Shown in pieces: positions 6,708-14,067 of a stretch of 16,920 nt of DNA. Origin of the DNA: UBA8110 sp964597275 (GTDB lineage Bacteria > SAR324 > NAC60-12). The stretch's first letter is position 1. The number at the start of each line of letters is the position of its first letter. A program made the translations under genes and the position numbers. The stretch is taken from the NCBI GenBank assembly GCA_964597275.1, contig CAZQXS010000083.1, positions 1 through 16,920 on the forward strand, given 5' to 3'. Below the pieces are notes generated by a model that worked only from the letters and a program-made list of their open reading frames with translations, made no database searches and had not been told where the DNA came from.

Positions 6708-8642
6708 TTAATCCAGTTCCTCACCGATGTAAGCTTCGATGACGGCTGGATGATTACGGATGGAAGTGGGCGACCCGCTGGCGATCTGCTCACCCTTGTT
6801 GAGCACAACGATGCGGTCGCACAGTTCCATCACCATCGCGAGATCATGCTCGACCAAGAGAATCCCCACGCCAAACTGCGTCACCAGTTGGCGAAGGAGT
6901 TCCTTGAGAGCCAAGGTCTCGCTTTGGTTCATGCCTGCCGCCGGTTCGTCCAGCAGCAGAAAATTCGGTTGCAGCGCCAACGCCCGCGCAATCTCCAAGC
7001 GGCGCTGGTCGCCATACGCCAGATTGCTCGCAAGCTCCTGAGCGCGTCCGGACAGGCCCAGCGTGTCCAGCCACGCCAGCGCCTGCTCCTCTGCGTCGTA
7101 GCGGCGAAGGCTCGCTTGCCGAGAGGTCACGGCGGCGATCACGTTCTCCAGCGCGGTCAGCGAGCCGAAGAGTCGGATGTTTTGAAAGGTGCGCCCCAGC
7201 CCGGCCTTGGCCAAGTGTGCCGCGCTCCACAAGGTCGCGTCCTTGCCGTTCAGCGTGATTGTGCCTCCGGACGCAAACAGTGATCCGGTGATCACATTGA
7301 TGAAGGTGGTCTTGCCCGCGCCATTCGGGCCGATCAGGCCGACAATCTCTCTGGCCCGGACCTCCAGATTGACGTTGCTCATCGCGCTGAAGACCCCGTA
7401 CTGCTTCTCCAGATGCTCGGCTTGCAGGCAGGCGCTTTCCGCAACGCGATACTCCGGGGGGTGCGTTTCTGGTAAGACTTCGTGCTTTTGCCCCGGCAGA
7501 ACACCCCCAAAAAGCTTTCGGAACCACGGCAGGACGGCGATTTCCCGATAGCCGACCACGCCCTCCGGACGCAGGTACAGCACGATCAGGATGAGTGCGG
7601 AAAAGCTGAGGGCCGTCAGCCCAAAGACCTTGGGCATCACCAGCCCGGCAAACAGCTCAGTTCCGGCAAATGTGCCGAGTGCCTCTTCGGTTTTCTTGAA
7701 AACCTCCTCCGCCACCGTGATGAGAACAGCTCCGACCACGCAGCCGCTCAGTGAACGGTAGCCGCCGAGGATGATGAGAACGATCAGCGCAAAGGTTTTG
7801 TCGAGGTAAAAGGCCGAGGGAGAAACCACACCCACCGCGTGACTGAACAACGCCCCCGCCAGCCCCATGATCCCGGCGCTCAGCACCCAGCCGGAAAACA
7901 GCACCAGTTCCGGGCTGATGCCGATGGACCGTGCCGCCATTTCGTTGTCCCGCAGGGCTTCCAGATTCCGGCCCGTCGCACTGCTCTTGAATGCAAATGC
8001 GGCGATCATCGCCGCAGCCAGTGCCCCCAGCAACAGCGGCCACGTCAAGTCGCCCATCGGCAGGCCGTAGAGCGCTTGGTTGCCGTTGGTCAAGTTTTTC
8101 GCACCGACGAAAATCAGGTAGGCAATCACCAGAAATCCAAAGCTCGCAATCACCGCCGACGTGTCCCGCAAACGCACCAGTGCGGCTCCGGTCAAGGCAC
8201 CCACCAGCATCGCCGCCAGCACCCCCGGACCCAGCGCAGCCAGCAGCGGCCACTCGGCTTGCAGAATGAACTCCGGCAAGTTCGGCAGCAAAATCGGCTT
8301 GAGCGCGGACGAGAGCGAAAACCACGAGGAGGCATACGCGCCCACCCCGAAGAAGGCGATGTGCCCCAGCGAAAGGATGCCGCTGCCTCCGGAAAACAGG
8401 CCGATGCCAATGCCCGCGATCACGTTCACGCAACCGAGCATCAAGAGCTTTTCACTCGCCAGTCCCAATCCACCGACCAGCGCAACGAGGGTGCAGATGA
8501 ACAAAAAGAGAACGAGGGCGGAACAGAAGCTCTCCCACGTCCGCGCATCCGTTTGCAGAAAGCTTGTGGCAGGACGGCTCACCCCGTGCAAACCGGGGCT
8601 TTCCACAAGATCAGCAACGCGGGAAGATTCGGAATTCGGCAC
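6708..8642 (-). CDS. livMG: Fused LivM permease - LivG ATPase
   Basis: A 644-residue fusion of two importer subunits. Residues about 38-365 are the LivM permease: several membrane helices, the LSLGHIAFFGVGAYAS signature near 90-105, and the coupling loop LEALRDNEMAARSIGIS at 228-243. After a linker of roughly 35 residues (about 366-402), residues about 405-644 are the LivG ATPase: Walker A GPNGAGKT 438-445, signature LAYGDQRR 541-548, Walker B FLLLDEP 561-567, H-loop histidine 599. RTFQNIRLFGSLTALENV (484-501) is a LivG hallmark. LivM-LivG fusions are known in this superfamily. The start is a GTG at 8642, 2 bases after the rid stop, so translation is probably coupled. The N-terminal 37 residues before the first helix are polar and may be partly untranslated if a later start is used. 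Confidence 0.92.
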   Translation of the reverse strand: MPNSESSRVADLVESPGLHGVSRPATSFLQTDARTWESFCSALVLFLFICTLVALVGGLGLASEKLLMLGCVNVIAGIGIGLFSGGSGILSLGHIAFFGVGAYASSWFSLSSALKPILLPNLPEFILQAEWPLLAALGPGVLAAMLVGALTGAALVRLRDTSAVIASFGFLVIAYLIFVGAKNLTNGNQALYGLPMGDLTWPLLLGALAAAMIAAFAFKSSATGRNLEALRDNEMAARSIGISPELVLFSGWVLSAGIMGLAGALFSHAVGVVSPSAFYLDKTFALIVLIILGGYRSLSGCVVGAVLITVAEEVFKKTEEALGTFAGTELFAGLVMPKVFGLTALSFSALILIVLYLRPEGVVGYREIAVLPWFRKLFGGVLPGQKHEVLPETHPPEYRVAESACLQAEHLEKQYGVFSAMSNVNLEVRAREIVGLIGPNGAGKTTFINVITGSLFASGGTITLNGKDATLWSAAHLAKAGLGRTFQNIRLFGSLTALENVIAAVTSRQASLRRYDAEEQALAWLDTLGLSGRAQELASNLAYGDQRRLEIARALALQPNFLLLDEPAAGMNQSETLALKELLRQLVTQFGVGILLVEHDLAMVMELCDRIVVLNKGEQIASGSPTSIRNHPAVIEAYIGEELD

Positions 8643-8644
8643 GG

Positions 8645-9058
8645 TCAGAATTCTATGTTGCCGTTTTCATCGTGGATCACGGCGTCCACTTCAATTTCGA
8701 TCATCATTCCGGGGGTGGTGAGTCCGGCCTCCACTCCGCTGGTGACAGGAGCAATCCCGGCAAAGACTTCGCCGTGCGCCTTGATGAAACCGCTGCCTTG
8801 CGCCATGTCGGTCAAAAACGCCCGCGTACGGACGACGTGGCGCAGTTCTGCACCGACTTCCTGCAAGGCGCTTTCGATACGCTTGAAGGCATAGAGTGCC
8901 TGAGCGTAGGTGTCTCCGGGCGCGTGGAGCTTGCCGCTGGGTTCAATCGCCGTCGTGCCCGCGACATAGACAAACGGCCCCACGCGCTTGGCACGGGAGT
9001 AGGCACCGATCTTCTCGAAGCGGCCCCCGCCGGATGCCGTCTGAACCGTCATCGTCAC
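8645..9058 (-). CDS. RidA/YjgF/YER057c-family protein without the canonical catalytic arginine
   Basis: 137 residues in the Rid fold (trimeric barrel of small YjgF/UK114 proteins). Visible features are VYVAGTTAIEPSGKL (31-45), YAQALYAFKRIESALQEVGA (51-70) and the C-terminal IEIEVDAVI (120-128). RidA proper deaminates reactive enamine/imine intermediates and needs an arginine in the ARSxVE segment. Here the segment reads VTSGVE (105-110), with threonine at that position, so imine deaminase activity of the RidA type is doubtful. Rid subfamilies lacking this arginine exist and mostly have unknown roles. The start is GTG at 9058 (GTGA overlap with the preceding stop) or ATG at 9052. Its place between the BMC enzymes and the importer suggests it handles an imine, ketone or other reactive product of the pathway (inference). 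Confidence 0.9.
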   Translation of the reverse strand: MTMTVQTASGGGRFEKIGAYSRAKRVGPFVYVAGTTAIEPSGKLHAPGDTYAQALYAFKRIESALQEVGAELRHVVRTRAFLTDMAQGSGFIKAHGEVFAGIAPVTSGVEAGLTTPGMMIEIEVDAVIHDENGNIEF

Positions 9059-10242
9059 CCGTCCAGACGCGAGCGAATCGCGTCCGCCGCTTTTTTCAGT
9101 TGGGCGAGTTCGTTGTCCGGGAGCGGCAGTTCCTCGACCTCCACCAGCCCCTGCATCCCAAGATGGCAGGGCACCCCCAGCACCACACCGTCAATGCCGT
9201 ACTCGCCCTCAAGTTTCACCGACACCGGAACCGTGCCTGCACGGAATCCCCGGATGTGGTCAATCACCTCGATGACCGCATGGGCCGGGGCGAGAATTGC
9301 CGAACCGGTCTTGCGGAGCGCGACGACCTGCGCCCCTCCGGTGACGGCATCCCGCACACACGACGCAATGGCATCCTCGGTGAGAAATTTCGCCAACGGA
9401 CGGTTACGGATGCGGGCACGGGAAACGATGGGGGACATCTCGTCGCCGTGGCTGCCCAGCGTGATGGCCTCCACGTCCGTGACGGGCACTCCGGTGCTTT
9501 CCGCAAGCGAACGGCGGAAGCGGCTGGAGTCGAGGGTTCCGGCCATGCCCAACACTTGATTGCGCGGAAACCCCGTGGCCCTCAGCATTTCGGTGGTCAT
9601 CTCGTCCAGCGGATTCGTGATCACGATCACAATCGCCTCCGGCGCGTTGGTGCGGATGGCCTCCGCAATCGTGCGGATCACACGGCGGTTGATGTCCAGC
9701 AAGTCCGCCCGGCTCATGCCCGGAGTTCTGGGGCGCCCTGCCGTGACCGCCACCACCTGTGCATCCCGAACCAGCGCGAGATCCGTTCCCCCGGAAGCGT
9801 GACTGCACGAGCGGGTGATGCCCGACGAGTGGTTGAGGTCAAGCGCCACCGACTCCGCCAGCCCCGGAGTCACGTCAATCAGCGCAATCTCGTTGGCGAC
9901 TCCGGCGTTTGCGGCCAAGTGTGCGATGTTGGAACCAACCCCTCCGGCCCCGACCACCGCCAAGCGACCCAGACGCTGTGGGGAAAGGTTGACCCTCGGC
10001 TTCGGTGGAATCCACTTGGGGTTGCGGCGGTACAGCATCCGGCGGGCTGCCGTGGCCCCGTCGCTTTGCACCACCTGCGGCTTCTCGATGGGGCCGTCCA
10101 CCAAGGTGATGGCCAGCCGCTTCGCCGATTCGCGGGCCTGCGCGGTGACGATGTCGCCGGGCAGGACTTCCAGCATCCGGCGTCCGCGACGCGAGGCCTC
10201 CTGCACATGCTCGGAGCCGATCACCTTCCGGGATGGGTTCAT
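9055..10242 (-). CDS. BMC-associated malate/lactate-dehydrogenase-family enzyme with N-terminal extension
   Basis: 395 residues, of which about 92-395 form an NAD-dependent LDH/MDH domain. All key residues are present: GAGGVG 98-103; D123 after the second strand, favouring NAD(H); substrate-loop arginines R172 and R178 in GRPRTPGMSR; N210 in TNPLD; D238 and R241 in LDSSRFR; catalytic H265 in GSHGDEM. Arginine at 172, where lactate dehydrogenases have glutamine, favours a dicarboxylate such as oxaloacetate/malate. The first ~90 residues are extra, with a module around GDIVTAQARESAKRLAITLVDGP (29-51) that resembles segments I remember from other BMC-associated enzymes; it may guide encapsulation. 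It overlaps the BMC-T gene by ATGA. The likely job is re-oxidising NADH made by the aldehyde dehydrogenase inside the shell (inference). The substrate could be another 2-oxoacid. Confidence 0.88.
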   Translation of the reverse strand: MNPSRKVIGSEHVQEASRRGRRMLEVLPGDIVTAQARESAKRLAITLVDGPIEKPQVVQSDGATAARRMLYRRNPKWIPPKPRVNLSPQRLGRLAVVGAGGVGSNIAHLAANAGVANEIALIDVTPGLAESVALDLNHSSGITRSCSHASGGTDLALVRDAQVVAVTAGRPRTPGMSRADLLDINRRVIRTIAEAIRTNAPEAIVIVITNPLDEMTTEMLRATGFPRNQVLGMAGTLDSSRFRRSLAESTGVPVTDVEAITLGSHGDEMSPIVSRARIRNRPLAKFLTEDAIASCVRDAVTGGAQVVALRKTGSAILAPAHAVIEVIDHIRGFRAGTVPVSVKLEGEYGIDGVVLGVPCHLGMQGLVEVEELPLPDNELAQLKKAADAIRSRLDG

Positions 10243-10868
10243 CCGGCTGAGACCCCTTGCACGTTGTTGATGGCGGCGACTGCGGCCTCAATCGCGGTCT
10301 GCACCGAGGCTTCGGATCCGGACATGAAGAAACGCCCGTAGCGTCCCAACGCCCGGACTTCGATGAGGTCAATGTCCGCCGTCTTCTCAGCCTCGTTGGC
10401 GGCAAGGGAGATGTAGGCCGCCGGGGCGCATTCGATGATCCCTAGCGTCTGCCCCGGAACCAGCAGTGATCCGGAGGCCCACTTGTTGAGCAGTTGGGCC
10501 TGATAGGGTTCGACTGAGGTGATCACTTGCGTGGACTCGACCGTTGGCTTCACGCGGTCGCTCATGCTCAGGCCAAGCTCACCGAGAATCGCGTCTCGGG
10601 CAGCAGAGATTTCCGCATTGACGGGAGAGCGCAGGATGAAGAAGCCAAACTCGCGCTCGACAATCTGCGAGGTCGCCTCGGATCGTGAGGCTTTCAGGGC
10701 GATGTCCACCAGCCGGAACACCTCGTTTCCGGGGGCGAGTTCACCGATCAGGATGGTGTCTCCCGCCAGCGGAATCGAGCCTTGCACGGTGGCTCCGTTG
10801 TAGGCCGCAAACTTGGGTTGCAGCCGATCGATCTGCATGAGGGCGCGGATGGTCAGGTTTTTCGCCAT
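10239..10868 (-). CDS. BMC-T tandem-domain shell protein
   Basis: 209 residues made of two BMC domains, forming pseudohexameric trimers in the shell. Domain 1 (about 1-102) carries TILIGELAPGNEVFRLVDIALKAS (38-61) and VNAEISAARDAILGELG. Domain 2 (about 112-205) carries TLGIIECAPAAYISLAANEAEKTADIDLIEVRALGRYGRFFMSG (141-184), then a helix up to 202. Each half has an N-terminal segment with a matching GS-x-x-PG/AG pattern before the first core strand, so the halves are related repeats. BMC-T proteins of several classes have large gated central pores for bulky metabolites or cofactors; whether this one stacks or opens cannot be seen here. Its start overlaps the aldehyde dehydrogenase stop (TGATG) and its stop overlaps the next start (ATGA), so it is translationally tied to the two enzymes. 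Confidence 0.9.
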   Translation of the reverse strand: MAKNLTIRALMQIDRLQPKFAAYNGATVQGSIPLAGDTILIGELAPGNEVFRLVDIALKASRSEATSQIVEREFGFFILRSPVNAEISAARDAILGELGLSMSDRVKPTVESTQVITSVEPYQAQLLNKWASGSLLVPGQTLGIIECAPAAYISLAANEAEKTADIDLIEVRALGRYGRFFMSGSEASVQTAIEAAVAAINNVQGVSAG

Positions 10869-12250
10869 CAGTCTTCTCCATAGAGTTCAATGAGGTCGCG
10901 CCACGGACGCGATTCGTAGGCGATGCGCTTGATGTTGATCAGGTGCAGTGCCGTCACGTTGTCGGAAACAATCGAGCCGGAGGACGTTCCGGTGCCGAGC
11001 ATGAAGCTTGGTTCGAGGTCGGTGGAAAAGCCCATTCCGCCTGCAATCGCCGGGGTGTTGACGAGGACACGGCCCGCCGGGATGAGTCCGAATTCGGCAA
11101 CCACCACCGGATCGTCGCAGTGAATCACCGCCGAATGCCCCCAGCCGCCAAAGCGCACCACGGCATGGGACATTTCGATGCCGTTGGGCACGTCCGGGGC
11201 TTCATACCACGCGAGGATGGGGTTGAGTTTTTCGGCGGAAAGCGGGGCATTGCGGCCAATTTCGGTCTGCTCGCAAAGTAGCGCACGGGTGCGGGGCGGC
11301 ACATCAAATTGTGCGAGTTGCGCCAAGCGTTCCGCCGACTGGCCCACATGGTCCGGATGGATGCCGAGGTTGTCGGTGAAAATCAACTTGGCGAGCCGAT
11401 CCGATTCCGCCGGAGTGCAGAAATAGCCGCCCTTGAGCTTCAGTTCGTGCCGCAGTTCGCGGGCAATCGGACGGTCGGCGATCACGGCCTGTTCGGACAC
11501 GCAGGCGGTTCCGTAGTCGAAGCTCGTCGACATCAAAATCTGCTCGGCGACCTCGGCGAGGTCGTTGGCCTTCGAGCGGTGGACGTACACCGGGACGTTC
11601 CCGGCCCCCACCGCCAGCGTGGGCTTCCCGGAGGAATACGCCGCCCGCACCATCCCCGGCCCGCCCGTGGCCATCACCACCGAAACGCGGCGGTGCTTCA
11701 TCAACTCGGCGGTGCCTTGGATCGTCACCTGCTCCAGGCATTGAATCAGCCCACGCGGTGCCCCCAACTGCTCGGCGGCCTGCGCCATCACCTTGGTGGT
11801 CTCGATCCCGCTTTTCACGCCCCGTGGATGCGGAGCGCAGACGATGGCGTTCCCGGACTTGATCGCCGACAGCACCTTGAAGATGATCGTCGAGGTCGGA
11901 TTCGTCACTGGAACTAGCGCGGCGACCACGCCCATCGGCTCGCCAATCGCGGCCACCTTGGTCACATCGTCCTGCCACAGCACACCCAGCGTCCGCACAT
12001 TCCGGAGCCAATCCGCGACCGAAAGCGAGTTGAAGAGGTTCTTCATGCGCTTGTCAGAGGCGTTGCCGTATCCGGTTTCCTCGACCGCCAGTTCGCCCAG
12101 CCGCCGGGCTTCCGGCTCAATGGCCCGCGCCATTGCGTCCACCATCTCGTCCAGCACGGACGGATCGGTGCCCCGGAACTTCAGGAAGGCGTCCCAAGCG
12201 GTTTCCGCCGCCCGACGGGCCGCGTCAATTGAGCGTAAGTCTGCGTCCAT
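10868..12250 (-). CDS. BMC-type aldehyde dehydrogenase, probably CoA-acylating
   Basis: 460 residues of the ALDH superfamily, closest by pattern to the acylating aldehyde dehydrogenases of microcompartments (PduP/EutE) and sulfoacetaldehyde dehydrogenase. Catalytic cysteine C250 lies in DYGTACVSEQ; N117 in VPVTNPTST stabilises the oxyanion; VGAGNVPVYV (214-223) and the short length are typical of acylating members. It should convert the pathway aldehyde to acyl-CoA with NAD+. The ATG at 12250 overlaps the upstream stop as TGATG and has GGGAGA 6 bases before it, so it is preferred over in-frame GTG 12253 or TTG 12256. No linker-plus-helix extension is seen at either end, so it has no obvious encapsulation peptide. 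It is the core metabolosome enzyme of this locus. The aldehyde is not identifiable from sequence. Confidence 0.93.
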   Translation of the reverse strand: MDADLRSIDAARRAAETAWDAFLKFRGTDPSVLDEMVDAMARAIEPEARRLGELAVEETGYGNASDKRMKNLFNSLSVADWLRNVRTLGVLWQDDVTKVAAIGEPMGVVAALVPVTNPTSTIIFKVLSAIKSGNAIVCAPHPRGVKSGIETTKVMAQAAEQLGAPRGLIQCLEQVTIQGTAELMKHRRVSVVMATGGPGMVRAAYSSGKPTLAVGAGNVPVYVHRSKANDLAEVAEQILMSTSFDYGTACVSEQAVIADRPIARELRHELKLKGGYFCTPAESDRLAKLIFTDNLGIHPDHVGQSAERLAQLAQFDVPPRTRALLCEQTEIGRNAPLSAEKLNPILAWYEAPDVPNGIEMSHAVVRFGGWGHSAVIHCDDPVVVAEFGLIPAGRVLVNTPAIAGGMGFSTDLEPSFMLGTGTSSGSIVSDNVTALHLINIKRIAYESRPWRDLIELYGED

Positions 12251-13440
12251 CACCAATCTCCCTTGGATCGCATTTCCAGCGACCTCCGGGCCTCATCCAG
12301 ATTTCCCGCCGCAATACCAATCGCCTCCAGCCGCCGTCCGGCGTTCAGCAAATCCCCGCCGAGGCTGGCCCGTGCGATTTGGATCATGGCCTGTGTTGCT
12401 GGAACTGCCACGCCCGCCAAACGCGCTGCCGAGGTCAACGGCACCAGCGAGCCGATCACCGCGCAACGAATCATCGCCTGCGCCTGCGCTTCGTCTGGAA
12501 GCGGACGGGCACGAGCCCCAACTTCGGAACCTGCGTACTGCTCGATCCACGTTTGCGTGTCCGGCAAGTCGCGCACCCCCCAACGGGCGGCGACCGAGCG
12601 GCGTTCCTCTGCCAACTGTTCGATCAACTGTCGGTGTCGAGGTCCGATCAACTTTCGGAAGACGTTGCGCTCCGTCAACGGCTCGGCTCCTGTCGGTAAT
12701 ACCGTGCCGCCGTCCGGAAATCCGGGACCACCGCACATCAGAGACGCCGCTTCCACCAAACCGCTGGCCTCCCCAAAGCTGCAACGGATCACGCATTGCA
12801 CGGGCTGCAATGCTGGAAAAAACCGTTGCAAGGCTTTGAGAACTCCAGTTTGCGGACGTGGCAAGACTGCCGCCGACAAGGACGGTGGCTGGCTGAGGTG
12901 CAGGACCGTTCCTTCGCTGCGAACCCAGAACGGCACGTTCTGCAACTCGACGATGGCCACGGAAGCAGTTTCGCCGCCCACCCGCAGGTACCATGCCATT
13001 TCGATGGCCCCCAGCGAGCGTCCGGGCACGAGGACCAGAACCTGCCCGTCGCGCAAGTGTCCGGCCAACACCATCGAATAGGTGCGTTGCTTGAGGACTG
13101 GCCCCGTGACGAAAATCACGTCCGCTCCGGAAACCGCTGCGTCCAGTTCTGCCGTCAGCCGAATCGAGGGAATGCCCTCCTGATCCACCTGATAGCTGCC
13201 GACCGGACCCTCGCCGCGAATCGTGACCGAACCCGCCTTGCGGATGGGGGCGAGTTCCGCGCCATAGGCCGAGAACAGCGTGACCTGCGCTCCTTCAGAA
13301 AGACAGAGGGCGGCCAGTGCCCGCGCGTCCGGGCCTCCGCCCAGAATCGTGACGTTCTGGAGGGAGGGCACCGGAGGCTCCAAGGCCGAACCTTGTGAGG
13401 AAAAGGCCTCGGTGACCTTTTGGAAATCACTGATGCTCAT
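12250..13440 (-). CDS. Opine/octopine-dehydrogenase-like protein with N-terminal encapsulation-like helix
   Basis: 396 residues. Residues 1-16 (MSISDFQKVTEAFSSQ) look like a short amphipathic helix, followed by a Pro/Gly-containing linker (17-28), the architecture of BMC encapsulation peptides. A Rossmann domain follows from 29, with GGGPDARALA at 34-43 and a second segment ADVIFVTGP (106-114). The C-terminal half matches the octopine-dehydrogenase fold, with GSLVPLTSAARLAGVAVPAT followed by the ALLGxDxxxxGRxL-like segment ASLGGDLLNAGRRLEAIGI. The GNPxxHP motif holding the catalytic histidine in opine dehydrogenases is not recognisable: the aligned stretch reads GGPGFPDGG. It may therefore act on a different substrate, or on N-substituted amino acids by another mechanism. 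It lies between BMC-H and the aldehyde dehydrogenase and shares a TGATG with the latter. Family assignment is good, reaction unknown. Confidence 0.8.
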   Translation of the reverse strand: MSISDFQKVTEAFSSQGSALEPPVPSLQNVTILGGGPDARALAALCLSEGAQVTLFSAYGAELAPIRKAGSVTIRGEGPVGSYQVDQEGIPSIRLTAELDAAVSGADVIFVTGPVLKQRTYSMVLAGHLRDGQVLVLVPGRSLGAIEMAWYLRVGGETASVAIVELQNVPFWVRSEGTVLHLSQPPSLSAAVLPRPQTGVLKALQRFFPALQPVQCVIRCSFGEASGLVEAASLMCGGPGFPDGGTVLPTGAEPLTERNVFRKLIGPRHRQLIEQLAEERRSVAARWGVRDLPDTQTWIEQYAGSEVGARARPLPDEAQAQAMIRCAVIGSLVPLTSAARLAGVAVPATQAMIQIARASLGGDLLNAGRRLEAIGIAAGNLDEARRSLEMRSKGDW

Positions 13441-13455
13441 GGAAAGCGAATGCCG

Positions 13456-13767
13456 TTACTCGGCGGAACCGCCAAGGTTGCCGAGGATGCCCTCCAACTC
13501 GTCGTGCGGACGCGGGATGACGTGAACCGCAACGACCTCGCCCACCTTGTTGGCGGCGACGGCTCCGGCATCGGTGGCGGCCTTGACTGCGCCCACTTCG
13601 CCCCGGATCAGCGTGGAGACCAGTCCGCCTCCGGCCTTGACCTGTCCGACGATGGTAACGTTGGCGGCCTTGACCATTGCGTCGGCCCCCTCGATGGAGG
13701 CGACGAGTCCGCGGGTTTCAATCATGCCAAGGGCGGTTTGCCCCGGTGCTACTGTTTTTTGTGCCAT
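13456..13767 (-). CDS. BMC-H hexameric shell protein (PduA/EutM-like)
   Basis: A 103-residue single-BMC-domain protein that tiles the facets of the shell. It carries the classic pattern: ALGMIETRGLVASIEGADAM (12-31), VKAANVTIVG (32-41), and IRGEVGAVKAATDAGA (54-69), ending near VHVIPRPH (81-88). The central pore loop, KIGSG in PduA, is KAGGG here (44-48), so glycine replaces the pore-lining serine. The tail after 88 (DELEGILGNLGGSAE) is short. It is the only BMC-H gene in the window, lying between the vertex protein (33 bp away) and the opine-dehydrogenase-like gene (15 bp). The start at 13767 fits the family; the ribosome site is weak and A-rich. The high similarity to the family consensus makes the call near certain. 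Confidence 0.97.
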   Translation of the reverse strand: MAQKTVAPGQTALGMIETRGLVASIEGADAMVKAANVTIVGQVKAGGGLVSTLIRGEVGAVKAATDAGAVAANKVGEVVAVHVIPRPHDELEGILGNLGGSAE

Positions 13768-13800
13768 GTTCGTGTTTCTTTGAGTGGGTTGATTCAGTTT

Positions 13801-14067
13801 TCAGCCGAGGCTGATTTCGTCAATGATAGCCACCGCCGTGGCATCCGTGGCGATGCCGCTGGTGCCTGCGGGCAAACGCGCCGCCGAACCACTGGCGACC
13901 AAGACGCGCTCGCCGAGTCCTGCTCCGCACACGTCGGTGACGACCACCGACGGCTCGAGCACCTTGCCCTGTGCGTCCGTGATGTCCACGACCAAGAGCT
14001 TGTGGCCGACAAGCTGCGCGTCCTTGACCGTCGCCGTGACGACCCCTGTGACCGTGGCGATGCGCAT
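13801..14067 (-). CDS. BMC-P pentameric vertex protein (EutN/CcmL family)
   Basis: 88 residues, the usual length for pentamers that cap the vertices of the shell. Visible family motifs are the N-terminal VTGVVTATVKDAQLVGHKLLVV (6-27), VCGAGLGERVLVASGSAARL (46-65) and the closing TAVAIIDEI. With BMC-H and BMC-T in the same operon this completes a minimal set for a closed icosahedral-type shell. Its ATG shares one base with the stop of the glutamine-synthetase-like gene (TGATG), so translation is coupled. Confidence 0.95.
   Translation of the reverse strand: MRIATVTGVVTATVKDAQLVGHKLLVVDITDAQGKVLEPSVVVTDVCGAGLGERVLVASGSAARLPAGTSGIATDATAVAIIDEISLG

Noticed and set aside
7839..10341. Long plus-strand open frames (7839-8894 and 8896-10341)
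   Set aside because: They are antisense shadows of livMG, the Rid gene, the dehydrogenase and BMC-T; their translations are low-complexity, rich in R, P, H and Q, with no domain, while the minus frames carry clear motifs.
11793..12839. 348-codon plus-strand frame over the aldehyde dehydrogenase and opine-dehydrogenase-like genes
   Set aside because: Spans two well-supported opposite-strand genes and has Ser/Pro/Arg-rich sequence without domain features.
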